Shown: positions 25,426-34,421, numbered from the stretch's first letter. The stretch: DNA of 64,000 nucleotides from Thermofilum sp. NZ13 (GCA_002855745.1 NDWX01000002.1:62001-126000), one strand, 5' to 3'. Numbers and translations: made by a program. The notes: a model not told the origin generated them from the sequence alone.

Positions 25426-25958
25426 AGGCGCGGTCGCCCAGGCAGCCTGAACTCTATTCGCTCGTAGCCAAAGACTTTTTCGCCTTCATCTAGGCGAGCT
25501 ACTAGAACGTTGGGGGCAATGATCGCAACGTCCCCAGACATCTGGGCACTGAGCACCCGTGACCCAGGAGGGAAGTACCAGTAAGCAGTGATCGGGTACT
25601 CTGCCACCTCGTCCTCGTAAAGGTTCTCGTAGTAGTTCACGCCGTCCCGCGGAGACCCCCTAAAGAATATGAAATACGTGACGAAAACCTCCTCAGGGCT
25701 GTCCTTGAACCCTATATCCACGGCCTTGACCGCCGGCTTAACCCTCCTCCCGTTTAGTATGACCTCTTCGGCATCAAGGTACATCTGCATAGCGGAGGCA
25801 AGCCTTTCTAGCTCTCTTTCAAGCTCCTCCTCGTTGTCCGCGATCCTCGCATACTCTCCTTCACTGTCAAAGTACTCGAAAACCACTGTCTGGTAGACCT
25901 CAAGGTTTCTCGTCACCACGAAGAAGCCTAAGGCGCTGAGAGTCTCAACCCTCGACAT
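25386..25958 (-). CDS. conserved-looking hypothetical protein
   Basis: A 190-residue soluble protein that I do not recognise. It has an N-terminal alpha/beta part (FFVVTRNLEVYQTVVFEYFD), an acidic helix (EEELERELERLASAMQMY), then a beta-rich part (VKAVDIGFKDSPEEVFVTYF, VLSAQMSGDVAIIAPNVLVA). The last 17 or so residues (after FRLPGRP) are read from the GC-rich end of the TnpB element, with which the gene overlaps by 36 bp, so the natural C-terminus may have been replaced. Start ATG 25958. Confidence 0.55.
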   Translation of the reverse strand: MSRVETLSALGFFVVTRNLEVYQTVVFEYFDSEGEYARIADNEEELERELERLASAMQMYLDAEEVILNGRRVKPAVKAVDIGFKDSPEEVFVTYFIFFRGSPRDGVNYYENLYEDEVAEYPITAYWYFPPGSRVLSAQMSGDVAIIAPNVLVARLDEGEKVFGYERIEFRLPGRPRLASSAPFTDPRAP

Positions 25959-26046
25959 TCAGGTGACTCCTCTTCTCTTGACCTTTAACCTTTTCGGGGC
26001 GCGAAAAGCAAATAACTCTACTTTCGGAAAACAGAATCGTTGATTG

Positions 26047-27219
26047 ATGATTAAAACCGCCGTGGTTCTTGCTGGCGGCAAGGGGGTTCGCCTTAGGCCT
26101 CTGACCCTTACGACCCCAAAACCCCTGCTTCCAGTGGGCAACAAGCCAATCTTGGACCATATTCTGGGGCTACTTGTCTCCAAGGGTTTCGAGAAGATCA
26201 TCGTTGCGGTTAACTACCTGGGCCATAAGATTCTCTCACACCTATTTGAAAAGTACCTGGACTCGGGGATCGAGATCCTCGCCCCAAGAATATCCCCCGA
26301 GGACACAGCTGACGCTGTGAGAAAGCTTTCTCCGTTTATAGACGAAGACTTCATCGTCACAATGGGGGACGTCATCACCAACATGGATCTCCGCGGCTTC
26401 GCCGACTTCCACGAGAGAAAGAACGCTCTGGCAAGCATCGCTCTGATCGAGGTTTCCTCGGTCAGGGACTTCGGCGCTGTGTTATTGGACAGCAACGGAA
26501 GAGCTATACACTTCGTCGAGAAGCCCCTCCCCTACGAATGGTATACCGCTACAGTAGCTTATGCAACCAGCCGGCGCAGGTTCATGCAACCGTACGCGAA
26601 CTTAGCGAATAGCGGTTTTTACGCCTTCAAGCTCGAAATACTGGATATCCTTCGGGATAACCCCCACTTGATGGACTTCGGTCGCCACGTGTTCCCGTGG
26701 TTGCTCGAAAACGGTTTAGAGGTTCTGGGTTGGAGCGCCGAGGGGGCCTACTGGATCGACGTGGGTCGACCGGATACGTATCTAACGGCAAACGCGGATC
26801 TGCTCGAGGGCTTAGCATACCCTCTCGCTCCATATGGCCGAAACGAGGGCGGTATCTGGCTGGGAGAGAACACAGTTATAAGCGAGAGCAGTGTAGTCAA
26901 CCCTCCTGTGGCAATCGGAGACGGGGTTAGAGTGCGGGAGAATGCGGTTATAGGTCCATATGCAGTTATAGGTAACTTTGTCGATGTTGGTAAATATTCA
27001 CGGGTGTATAAGAGCGTAGTAATGGACACGTGCACGTTGGAGGATCAAACGATAATTATGAATAGCGTTTTGGCGAAAAACATTTTAGTCAGAAAGGGGG
27101 CTAGCGTCAAGGACTCAGTTGTCGGTGAAAGCAGTGTGATTGAGGAGGGGCTTGCCGTGGGACCTGGTAGCGTGTTGGCTCCAAAATCGCTATTTGCGGG
27201 TAAGGTGGGTGCGAAATGA
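26047..27219 (+). CDS. sugar-1-phosphate nucleotidyltransferase
   Basis: A 390-residue enzyme that joins an NTP and a sugar-1-phosphate to make an NDP-sugar. The N-terminal Rossmann-like domain has VVLAGGKGVRLRPLTLTTPK, with LLPVGNKPILDHIL, and the metal-site Asp in TMGDVITNM. The C-terminal 130 residues are a left-handed beta-helix (repeats such as VAIGDGVRVRENAVIG and AVIGNFVDVGKYS). The best guess is GTP:mannose-1-phosphate or UTP/dTTP:glucose-1-phosphate transfer. The frame allows a TTG at 26044, but ATG 26047 is the natural start. The stop overlaps the start of the PMM-like gene (ATGA), so the two work together; in many organisms the two domains are fused. Confidence 0.85.
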   Translation: MIKTAVVLAGGKGVRLRPLTLTTPKPLLPVGNKPILDHILGLLVSKGFEKIIVAVNYLGHKILSHLFEKYLDSGIEILAPRISPEDTADAVRKLSPFIDEDFIVTMGDVITNMDLRGFADFHERKNALASIALIEVSSVRDFGAVLLDSNGRAIHFVEKPLPYEWYTATVAYATSRRRFMQPYANLANSGFYAFKLEILDILRDNPHLMDFGRHVFPWLLENGLEVLGWSAEGAYWIDVGRPDTYLTANADLLEGLAYPLAPYGRNEGGIWLGENTVISESSVVNPPVAIGDGVRVRENAVIGPYAVIGNFVDVGKYSRVYKSVVMDTCTLEDQTIIMNSVLAKNILVRKGASVKDSVVGESSVIEEGLAVGPGSVLAPKSLFAGKVGAK

Positions 27220-28574
27220 GGAGGAGCCCTCTCCCCTACTACAATAACAAGATCTACGGCGTTGCGAACTCGCAGTTCACACCTGAGAATGCAGCTGAGC
27301 TCGGCGCAGTTTTAGGCACCCTAGTTGGCGAGGGAGCGTTAGTCACCGCTGCTCGAGACTACTACCCTCCCTCAAGGATGCTTAAAAGAGCGTTCACCGC
27401 TGGCCTCATGTCCACCGGCGCCTCAGTCATAGACTTTCACTCAGCAACCCTACCAGAGGTTTCATTCGCTGTTAAGAGGTTTGGGGCCAAGGCTGGAGTA
27501 CATTTCTCCGTGACGCCGTTCGGCGATAATGGTATCCAGCTCAGGGTCCTCGACGCGGCAGGCGTAGAGATCTCTTCCGAGAGGCTCGAGGACATCCTCT
27601 CAATGCTCGAGTCACACCACGCTATCAGAGCAATTCCCACGAGGATAGGTTGGGTGACCTATGCGGAGTACATACACGACGTTTACGTCTCCTCGGCAAG
27701 CGGCTTTGTGGACAGCTCACCGATCTCTGCGAAGGAACCCCTAGTGCTCGTCGACATGAACTTCGGCCCAGCCAACGAGGTGCTCCCAAACCTGCTAAGC
27801 GCGATAGGAGCGAAGTTCATAGCTGTCAACTCTAGCAGGCCTCCACACAACGTTATCCCGCGGCAACTCCCATCCTTGAGGTCTCTGAGGACTCTCGGCG
27901 AGCTCTGCCGCGCTACCGGTGCCACATTCGCCGTCGCGCTATCAAGCGATGCATCCCACGCGTACTTCGTCGACGATAAAGGCAGGTTTATCGACCCAGA
28001 CCGGTTTTTGGCGCTACTAGCTCTAATGCTACCGCAAGGCTCGAGGTTAGCTATTACGGACTCAGCCTCACACATAGTCGACTCGATTTCCGAGAAGAAC
28101 AAGCTCACGCTCATCAGGGTTAAGGGTATTGCGGGAGACATAGCGAGAGGAGTTAGGCGCCTCCGCGTGAACCTCGGCGCAACAGACTCCGGTGAAGTGA
28201 TATTCCCCCAGTTCTCCCTAGCACCCGACGGGGTCCTTCTCACCGCGAAGCTACTCGAGATGCTGTCCACCGAGGAGATCCGGCTGTCGACGGCGGTAGA
28301 CGCGATCCCCGAGCCCCCATACTACACGCTGGAGCTGGACGCTGAGGCATCGGTCGGCTTAAAGGTGCTTGATGCTCTTTTCCTTGAGCAAACTGAGGTC
28401 GCGGTGGCCCCGGGGGCGATAAAGTACAGGGTGGGTGACATCTGGGTTAAAGTCTCCCTAGACGCGGACAAGTCGAAGATCTACGTGGGCGCGGAGACCG
28501 TTAGCAGGTCGTCAACGGAGATCGTGAAGAGGGAGTTCGATAGGATTCGGGAGCTCGCCGAGAGCTTGGGGTAG
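27216..28574 (+). CDS. phosphomannomutase-like protein with lost active site
   Basis: A 452-residue member of the alpha-D-phosphohexomutase family by length, order and flanking motifs (KIYGVAN at the start instead of GIRG). The catalytic phosphoserine loop, normally TASHNP, reads HFSVTPFGDNGIQL; the Ser is shifted and the His-Asn pair is missing. The metal loop, normally DGDGDR, reads LSSDASHAYFVDDKG, and the sugar loop GEESGH reads ATDSGEVIF. So it is most likely inactive and may regulate or bind the nucleotidyltransferase encoded by the overlapping upstream gene, as in fused bacterial and cyanobacterial proteins. Confidence 0.75.
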   Translation: MRRSPLPYYNNKIYGVANSQFTPENAAELGAVLGTLVGEGALVTAARDYYPPSRMLKRAFTAGLMSTGASVIDFHSATLPEVSFAVKRFGAKAGVHFSVTPFGDNGIQLRVLDAAGVEISSERLEDILSMLESHHAIRAIPTRIGWVTYAEYIHDVYVSSASGFVDSSPISAKEPLVLVDMNFGPANEVLPNLLSAIGAKFIAVNSSRPPHNVIPRQLPSLRSLRTLGELCRATGATFAVALSSDASHAYFVDDKGRFIDPDRFLALLALMLPQGSRLAITDSASHIVDSISEKNKLTLIRVKGIAGDIARGVRRLRVNLGATDSGEVIFPQFSLAPDGVLLTAKLLEMLSTEEIRLSTAVDAIPEPPYYTLELDAEASVGLKVLDALFLEQTEVAVAPGAIKYRVGDIWVKVSLDADKSKIYVGAETVSRSSTEIVKREFDRIRELAESLG

Positions 28575-28584
28575 ACGTCTCGGA

Positions 28585-29442
28585 ATGCTGTACCCCAACG
28601 AGCAGCGGGCCCGTGAGGTTGGAGTCTCTCTCAGCGACCGCCATTTGGTTGAAACCTTTGTAAAAGTTGACCCACAGTTTAACAGCGTTAAGTCTATTCT
28701 GGGGAAGATGGGGTTCCACGAGGGCGCCCTCTACGTGGTTGGTGTCTCCCTAGTCAGCTACATGCTCAGCTTGAGGGGAGAGGTGCACTGGTCTCTCGCC
28801 GCCGAGCTATCCTCCAAGCCATACCACCAATCCTTGAAGAGATTTGTTCAGGAGAGCCCCTCCCTGGCGAGGCTTAGGGAACAGAGGCTGAGGCGTCTTG
28901 AGATCTACCTTTCGCGCGTTGCTCCAATTCTGAGGAGGGAGCTCGACGAGGACGTCGTAGATCTCACGAAGGTTTTAAAGGTGCTTGAAAGCCAGCTAAG
29001 CACTTCCCCTGGAAGCAAGACTGTAGCCTTCGCCACTAAGATGCTCATGTACGCACTGATAGCTGAGGGGAAGAAATTCTCTGGAGGCGAGGGAGTTCCC
29101 ATACCAGTGGACTACCGTGTGTCGCTGGTCACTTTAACTTCGGGAATGCTGGAGGGATGGGTGTGCGGCGATGACATCAGGAAACTTGCGCACGATGTCC
29201 GTGCTAGGTGGAGAAGCACTGTAGTCAAGCTTTGGGAGGCTGCTTCGCGTGCTGCAGGAACACCGCCTATCTTACTAGACAGCGTTGCGTGGGTCTGCGG
29301 GCTATGCATTGATGAGAATGTCGAAAAACCCTCCGGAATAGGCGAATGCATAACCAGCAGTTTCAGGCTTGACCCGCCGCTCGTGGGAAAGCTCGAGGTT
29401 CTCTGGAGCAACTTGATTAGATGCAGTCATGCAAGCCCGTAG
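28585..29442 (+). CDS. AGOG 8-oxoguanine DNA glycosylase/lyase
   Basis: A 285-residue helix-hairpin-helix base-excision enzyme of the archaeal AGOG family, which removes 8-oxoguanine and nicks the strand. The catalytic Lys is in KTVAFATKMLMYAL and the Asp in IPVDYRVSLVTLTSG. The C-terminal LLDSVAWVCG segment is also characteristic. The length is normal for the family plus a small extension. ATG 28585 lies 10 bp after the PMM-like gene, so it may be read with it. The end overlaps the convergent GTPase gene by 16 bp. Confidence 0.85.
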   Translation: MLYPNEQRAREVGVSLSDRHLVETFVKVDPQFNSVKSILGKMGFHEGALYVVGVSLVSYMLSLRGEVHWSLAAELSSKPYHQSLKRFVQESPSLARLREQRLRRLEIYLSRVAPILRRELDEDVVDLTKVLKVLESQLSTSPGSKTVAFATKMLMYALIAEGKKFSGGEGVPIPVDYRVSLVTLTSGMLEGWVCGDDIRKLAHDVRARWRSTVVKLWEAASRAAGTPPILLDSVAWVCGLCIDENVEKPSGIGECITSSFRLDPPLVGKLEVLWSNLIRCSHASP

Positions 29443-30200
29443 TCTTCCGGCTCAAGGTAAAAGGTGTTGCGTCCCGTTTGCCAGTCCCGTATGACCACCT
29501 TCGCGGCCTCCTCGACAAGAGGCGCGCCACCCTTCCCTAGAAAACCCCTACGCCTAGCTAGCTTCTCTAAAAAAGTCAGCGGGTCACCCTCCCACTCTAC
29601 CTCGTACAGTTCCTTGAGTAGGCCGGGATTCTTCTTCGCCACGAGCTCGAGAAAGCGTGTAGCGATCGGAACGGGGTCGTCAAGTGCTTCCGGTCGGAGA
29701 GCACTGATCAGGGCTAGCTCGCCGGGTTGCCTGGGTATAACCCCTGGAGTGTCAAGAACCCTAAGCCACTTTGCAGCTCTAACTCTAGTCACGTGCCTGG
29801 TGAAACCAGGTATAGGGGATGTGCCAACGCTGTGAGAGCCCTTCAAGTAGTTGATGATTGTCGACTTGCCAACGTTCGGTATTCCGACTACGGCTACGAT
29901 AACAGGTCTCTTGTTTGTGGATTCCTTTAGGGCTCTCCAAAGGTAGCGTGTCCCGAGCCTCTTTGCCGCACTTATGAATATGGTCTTCCTCTCGCGGCGA
30001 AGGATCCTAGCCCACTTCTCGAGAACAGCCTTCGGGACAAGGTCGGCCTTGTTCACTACTATTATGAGTGGTTTCCCAAGCCTATCGGTGAGCCTTTCCA
30101 CCTCTGAGCTCCTCGTACTCCAAGGATCCCTAGCATCCACAACCTCGACGACGACGTCGGCTCGCCTGATGACTCCTCTGACTTTCTGCCACTCACTCAT
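29427..30200 (-). CDS. circularly permuted GTPase (YlqF/MJ1464 type)
   Basis: A 257-residue GTPase whose motifs are in permuted order: G4 NKADLVPK near residue 50, G5-like FISAAKR, then G1 GIPNVGKSTIIN near residue 107, G2 Thr in PGFTRHV and G3 DTPGVI. This order marks the YlqF/RbgA/MJ1464 group, which acts in late assembly of the large ribosomal subunit. The C-terminal domain is short and helical. Start ATG 30200. Single gene; both neighbours seem unrelated. Confidence 0.9.
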   Translation of the reverse strand: MSEWQKVRGVIRRADVVVEVVDARDPWSTRSSEVERLTDRLGKPLIIVVNKADLVPKAVLEKWARILRRERKTIFISAAKRLGTRYLWRALKESTNKRPVIVAVVGIPNVGKSTIINYLKGSHSVGTSPIPGFTRHVTRVRAAKWLRVLDTPGVIPRQPGELALISALRPEALDDPVPIATRFLELVAKKNPGLLKELYEVEWEGDPLTFLEKLARRRGFLGKGGAPLVEEAAKVVIRDWQTGRNTFYLEPEDYGLA

Positions 30201-30228
30201 AAAAGTTAAGAAAAAGAGTGTAAGAAAT

Positions 30229-31242
30229 TTAAATCATTTTCACTTTCTCGAGAGGTCTCACGTGGATGACGTCTTTGTTTACGAGTGCAGGCGGCATCTC
30301 ACCCTTAAGCACGGAGATCAGGTTTCTAGCGGCAAGCTCCGCCATTCTCTGGCGAGCCTCGATTGTTGCACTAGCTATGTGCGGGGCTAAGACAACGTTG
30401 TCAAACTTCGTCAGCGGATGGTCAGGAGGCAGTGGCTCTTGCTCAAATACATCGAGCGCGGCACCTGCTATCCAGCCTTCTCTAAGGGCTTTGACCAACG
30501 CGTTTGTGTCGACCACCGGCCCTCTAGCGGTGTTGATTAAGTAGGCGGTCTTCTTCATCCTGCGCAACCTTTCCTCATTGATCAAGTGATATGTATCCTT
30601 GGTCAGAGGCACGTGTATAGAGACGATATCCGAGACGCTGAGCAGCGTGTCCAAGTCCACGTACTCCATGTTCAAAACGCTCTCCACGTCCCACCTTCTC
30701 TCCACGTCGTAGTAGACGAGCTTCACGTCGAAGCTCGATAGCCTCTTCGCTGTAGCAACACCTATCCTGCCTAGCCCAACGAGACCCACGGTCTTCCCTT
30801 TGAGCTCAGGCCCTGTGAGGAAGTATGGGTTCCATGGCTTGTCCCACTGGCCTGAGCGGATCACCTTGTCAGCCTCTACTATGCGCCTCGTAACTGCCAG
30901 GATAAGCCCCACGGTGAACTCCGCTACAGCATCTGTTAGGACTCCGGGGGTGTGAGTGACGTATATCCCCCTTTTAGTCGCCTCGGCTATGTCTATGTGG
31001 TCGAAGCCGACGCTGTAAGTACTTATCACTTTGAGGTTCGGCGCAGCGTCCATTACCTCGGCGTCGATCTTGTCTGTCAGAAGACATAGCAGGGCATCCT
31101 TGTCGCGAACCTTCTCGATGAGCTCCTGCCTTGAGGGAGGCCACTCTTTCGAGTTGTGAACTTCGACGTCGCAGCATTCTTTGAGCATCGAGAGCCCGGG
31201 CTCGGGTATTATTCGAGTCACGTAAACTTTAGGCTTTGCCAT
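30229..31242 (-). CDS. D-2-hydroxyacid dehydrogenase (glyoxylate reductase-like)
   Basis: A 337-residue NAD(P)-dependent enzyme that reduces 2-keto acids to D-2-hydroxy acids. The Rossmann motif is VGLVGLGRIGVATAKRL near residue 155; the catalytic Arg is in NTARGPVVDT, the Glu in VFEQEPLP and the His in VVLAPHIASAT. The sequence follows archaeal glyoxylate reductases closely. It lies 50 bp after the creatininase-family gene in the inositol-like cluster and is probably in the same transcript, where it could reduce a keto acid formed in that route; the true substrate is unknown. Confidence 0.88.
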   Translation of the reverse strand: MAKPKVYVTRIIPEPGLSMLKECCDVEVHNSKEWPPSRQELIEKVRDKDALLCLLTDKIDAEVMDAAPNLKVISTYSVGFDHIDIAEATKRGIYVTHTPGVLTDAVAEFTVGLILAVTRRIVEADKVIRSGQWDKPWNPYFLTGPELKGKTVGLVGLGRIGVATAKRLSSFDVKLVYYDVERRWDVESVLNMEYVDLDTLLSVSDIVSIHVPLTKDTYHLINEERLRRMKKTAYLINTARGPVVDTNALVKALREGWIAGAALDVFEQEPLPPDHPLTKFDNVVLAPHIASATIEARQRMAELAARNLISVLKGEMPPALVNKDVIHVRPLEKVKMI

Positions 31243-31292
31243 CAGTTAAATCAAAAAAACGTAAATATATAAATTTTACCCCAAAAATACAG

Positions 31293-32216
31293 CTAGTACT
31301 TGAAGTCGCCTGGGTTCGGCCAAACCTGGGGGACCACGCCCGGCGGGTAGGTCTTGTGTAGCCACTCGACGAACTCCACTATGCGCTGGATCGCCGTTTC
31401 GACAACGACCTCCCCCTTCTCGCGGCTCGCCTTGCTCGGGTACCCCACGCTACCCTTCGGGTAGTGGTGTATCTCCATGTACGCACTGATGTCGTACCAC
31501 CCGAAGGGCCTGCCGTACACATTGCCGGCTTTGTCAGCCCACTTATCTGGGATAACACCGACCATCTTCTCGGCATCCGACTCTTTGAGCTTACTCGGAT
31601 CTATCAGCTTGGGGGCAACGTACCAGAGCACGCTGGCCTCGAGCTCGTCTGCGTGGATGAACGGTGTTTCCAGGATTACGCCTGGTTTTAACTCTGTCCC
31701 CTGCTTTAGGATATCCCTAACCCAGGCCCACCAGCTTGTTACGAGAATGAGTGCCTTAACTCCCTCCTCGATAATGGCCTTGTCCTTGACTATGGGGAGC
31801 ACGTACTCCTGGCCGTGGCTGTTGAACAGGATGATCTTCTTGAAGCCTGCATTGCTCAGCCACTTGACCACGCTTGTAACGTAATCGATGTATGCTTCCT
31901 TTTTAACCGGGATCGTCCCGGGCATCCCGTAGTGGTGGCTTGGGTGGCTACCATAGAAGATCGGTGGAGCGACAGTTACACCCGTCTCAAACGCCACCCT
32001 CTCCGCGATGTACGTCCCTATCAGGGTGTCTTCACCCGTTGCTTGTGCTAGTCCGTGCGACTCGACCGATCCGCAGGGCACGAACACTATGTCGTTCTTC
32101 TTCACCCTCTCCAGTAGTTCAGCCATCGTCATCTGATCGAGGTAAATTTTCTCACCAAACTTGTTGTACACGGGGCGCGCGAAACGAGACTCGTACTCGA
32201 CCATTTCAACCACCAT
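31293..32216 (-). CDS. creatininase-family hydrolase, IolN-like
   Basis: A 307-residue metal hydrolase of the creatininase fold. The metal-site motifs are PCGSVESHGLAQATGED, YGSHPSHHYGMPGT and LFNSHGQEYVLP, with a later Glu in HADELEASV. The family splits cyclic amides or, in the Thermotoga route, acts on an oxidised inositol. Its neighbour upstream is an IolM-like dehydrogenase (25 bp gap) and the divergent gene is IolO-like, the same trio as Thermotoga TM0412-TM0413-TM0416 as I remember it. On that basis I call it IolN-like. Start ATG 32216; an internal ATG lies four codons in. Confidence 0.75.
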   Translation of the reverse strand: MVVEMVEYESRFARPVYNKFGEKIYLDQMTMAELLERVKKNDIVFVPCGSVESHGLAQATGEDTLIGTYIAERVAFETGVTVAPPIFYGSHPSHHYGMPGTIPVKKEAYIDYVTSVVKWLSNAGFKKIILFNSHGQEYVLPIVKDKAIIEEGVKALILVTSWWAWVRDILKQGTELKPGVILETPFIHADELEASVLWYVAPKLIDPSKLKESDAEKMVGVIPDKWADKAGNVYGRPFGWYDISAYMEIHHYPKGSVGYPSKASREKGEVVVETAIQRIVEFVEWLHKTYPPGVVPQVWPNPGDFKY

Positions 32217-32241
32217 TATATGACTGCGTCATATTAAACCT

Positions 32242-33447
32242 TTATGGCTTCAACGTGATTTTTCCGTCTATCCTCTGGTGCGCCCGCTCGAAAGCCTTGT
32301 GAACCTCGTCGAGCTTGAACCTCGAAGTTATGATCTGCGTCATATCAATTCTGCCCGCGGCCATCAGTCGGATCACGTTTCCAAAGTTTCTGAAACCTGA
32401 GTGGCCCTGGCTTCCGAATAGCTGGCCTCTCCTGACCTGGAAAACCTCGATGTATATTGGAACCTCCTTAGGAGCCCTCCCGATCCACGTTATCTTCCCA
32501 TCTATGGCTATGCTCCTCTGAATCTGCGGAAGGGTGTGCTGAGGAGAGCCTGCCGCCTCCACGTGGAAGTCGGCTCCCTGGCCGTCTGTAACTTCGAGTA
32601 TTTTCTCCCAAGGCTGCACACCGTTCTTTTCCAAGTCAACTGGGTTAAACACGTAGTCGGCTCCCACTTTTTTGGCTAGTTCCCGCCTGACAGGACTGAC
32701 CTCGAAGGAGATTATCTTGCCGGCACCAGCAGCCTTCGCGAGGGCAATGGCTGCGAGGCCTATTGGTCCAGCCCCCCAGACGACGACGTAGCTCCCAGGC
32801 TTAAAGCCTCCAGCTCTAGTAAACATAGCGTGGTAGGCGACCGAGGTGGGCTCGACCAGGCTCCCGGCCTCGAAGGCCTTGTCTTCGCTGCCGTATCTCT
32901 CCAGAAGCGAGTTTATTTTCCACGCATACTTGGCTTTCACGACCACGTAGTCGGCCATTGCGCCATCATGGGTAAAGCCCAGTTCTCCGAACTCGAGGTC
33001 GGCAGGATCGTTCAGCCTAACACAATGGTTGAAGTCTATACCCCTGCAGGCGTCGCACTCCCCGCACCAGAACATCTCCTCGCTCGTGACCATGTCACCC
33101 GGCTTCAAGCCCCTCACATTGGCGCCGACCTTCTCGACGATTCCGCTGAACTCGTGGCCTATCACGACGGGAAACTTCGTGAGGCCGGGGTAGATTATGT
33201 ACCCTTCTTCATCTGTCTCGAGGAAGTGTATGTCGCTACCGCATATTCCGACGGCTTTCACCCTGATAAGTATCTCATCCGGCTTAGGCTCAGGAACCGG
33301 GTAGTCTGTTCTAAGGACGAGCTTCGGATTCTTCCACACTTTGTTGCCTTCCCGAACCTTGTGCGTGCGAAGCTCGTCAGGGGTGATCTTGTACCCAGGC
33401 CTTGGGGAAAAATCGGCGTAAACGAGCGCAGCTCTCATCGTTGTCAT
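32242..33447 (-). CDS. zinc-dependent dehydrogenase, IolM-like
   Basis: A 401-residue medium-chain zinc dehydrogenase. The catalytic zinc site is VGICGSDIHF with GHEFSG, the structural zinc site has Cys in WCGECDACRG, and the NAD site is VVWGAGPIGLAAIALAKAAG. Several stretches match Thermotoga TM0412 (IolM) as I recall it, notably TDEEGYIIYPGLTKFPV, AGSLVEPTSVAYHA and FQVRRGQLFGSQGHSG. IolM oxidises 2-keto-myo-inositol. The frame is open to 33495, but ATG 33447 has GGTGA eight bases before it and a TATA-like TTTATATGC at 33507-33515 puts transcription start below 33495. Confidence 0.85.
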   Translation of the reverse strand: MTTMRAALVYADFSPRPGYKITPDELRTHKVREGNKVWKNPKLVLRTDYPVPEPKPDEILIRVKAVGICGSDIHFLETDEEGYIIYPGLTKFPVVIGHEFSGIVEKVGANVRGLKPGDMVTSEEMFWCGECDACRGIDFNHCVRLNDPADLEFGELGFTHDGAMADYVVVKAKYAWKINSLLERYGSEDKAFEAGSLVEPTSVAYHAMFTRAGGFKPGSYVVVWGAGPIGLAAIALAKAAGAGKIISFEVSPVRRELAKKVGADYVFNPVDLEKNGVQPWEKILEVTDGQGADFHVEAAGSPQHTLPQIQRSIAIDGKITWIGRAPKEVPIYIEVFQVRRGQLFGSQGHSGFRNFGNVIRLMAAGRIDMTQIITSRFKLDEVHKAFERAHQRIDGKITLKP

Positions 33448-33596
33448 ACCCTTTTTCACCGTGATCCCTCTGCCACTATCACTTCTTATAAGCAATCTGA
33501 GAAATGCATATAAATCGAGGCCTTGCCCATCAAAAAAGAGCGTTAATTCGACAAGAAGTTTAATAACGCGTCATCGTTAGAAGTTCTGCGGTACTT
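33448..33596. promoter_or_regulatory. divergent promoters of the inositol-like cluster
   Basis: On the minus strand TTTATATGC (33507-33515) serves the dehydrogenase operon; on the plus strand GTTTAATAAC (33558-33567) serves the epimerase gene at 33597. A single regulator could bind between them. No palindrome was clear enough to name as an operator. Confidence 0.45.
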
Positions 33597-34421
33597 GTGT
33601 TCAAGATCTCGATCGCTTATACCCCCCAGAGGGCGAAGTTCGAGGCAGTTGCCACAGGAACACCTGAGGCTGTTATCCCCCTTTTGGCCGAGCTGGGCTA
33701 CGATGGTGTCGAGCTATCTTTACTGGACCCATCCGACCTCCCCGGCCTAGTCGCCTTGGCCCGTGACCATGGCCTCGAAGTGCCTGCAGTTGGTACGGGG
33801 CTTAACTACCTTCACTTGGGTTTAGACCTCACAAGCCCGGATGAGAATGTAAGGAAGAGGGCCCGCGAGAGACTCCTCGAGTTCGTAGAAAACGCCGGCA
33901 GATCCGAGGTCGCGGGGGTTATAGTTGGCCTAATTAGGGGGCGGGGTGACGGCTACAGCAAGACCAGCGAAGCCCTCAAGGTGCTGGAGGAGCAGCTGAG
34001 AGTGATTTGTAGAGGCGCCTTGGACTACGGGGTGAAGATTCTCTTGGAGCCACTTAACAGGTATGAGAGCATGCTACTCAACACTGTCGCGGAAGCTCTA
34101 GAATTCATCTCGCGTCTTGATTGCGAGAAAGCCTACCTCCTCCTCGATACCTTCCACATGAACATTGAGGAGCCTGTGATCGAAGACTCGATACGGATGG
34201 CTGGAGGGAGGATAGGCCATTTTCACATAGCAGACAGTAACAGGTACGCTCCAGGAATGGGCCACCTGGATTTCTCCTCAATACTCAGCGCGCTGCACGA
34301 TACGGGTTACAGGGGATTTATCTCGGCTGAGGTCATTGTCAAGCCCGATTTTGAGACCGTGGCTAAGCTGACCCTGAGCACACTCAAAATAGCAATGTCA
34401 GGGTTAACTCGCGAAGGATAA
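33597..34421 (+). CDS. TIM-barrel sugar epimerase, IolO-like
   Basis: A 274-residue xylose-isomerase-like TIM barrel. Metal ligands fit ILLEPLNRYE (Glu), LLLDTFHMNIEE (Asp, His), HFHIADSNRYAPGMGHLDF (His, Asp) and ISAEVI (Glu). The whole middle, in particular DTFHMNIEE and HIADSNR.APG.GH.DF, matches Thermotoga TM0416 (IolO), which turns 5-keto-L-gluconate into D-tagaturonate. The start is a GTG about 33 bp after a TATA-like box. It is divergent from the IolM/IolN-like operon and is followed by an unrelated hydrolase gene. Confidence 0.85.
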   Translation: MFKISIAYTPQRAKFEAVATGTPEAVIPLLAELGYDGVELSLLDPSDLPGLVALARDHGLEVPAVGTGLNYLHLGLDLTSPDENVRKRARERLLEFVENAGRSEVAGVIVGLIRGRGDGYSKTSEALKVLEEQLRVICRGALDYGVKILLEPLNRYESMLLNTVAEALEFISRLDCEKAYLLLDTFHMNIEEPVIEDSIRMAGGRIGHFHIADSNRYAPGMGHLDFSSILSALHDTGYRGFISAEVIVKPDFETVAKLTLSTLKIAMSGLTREG

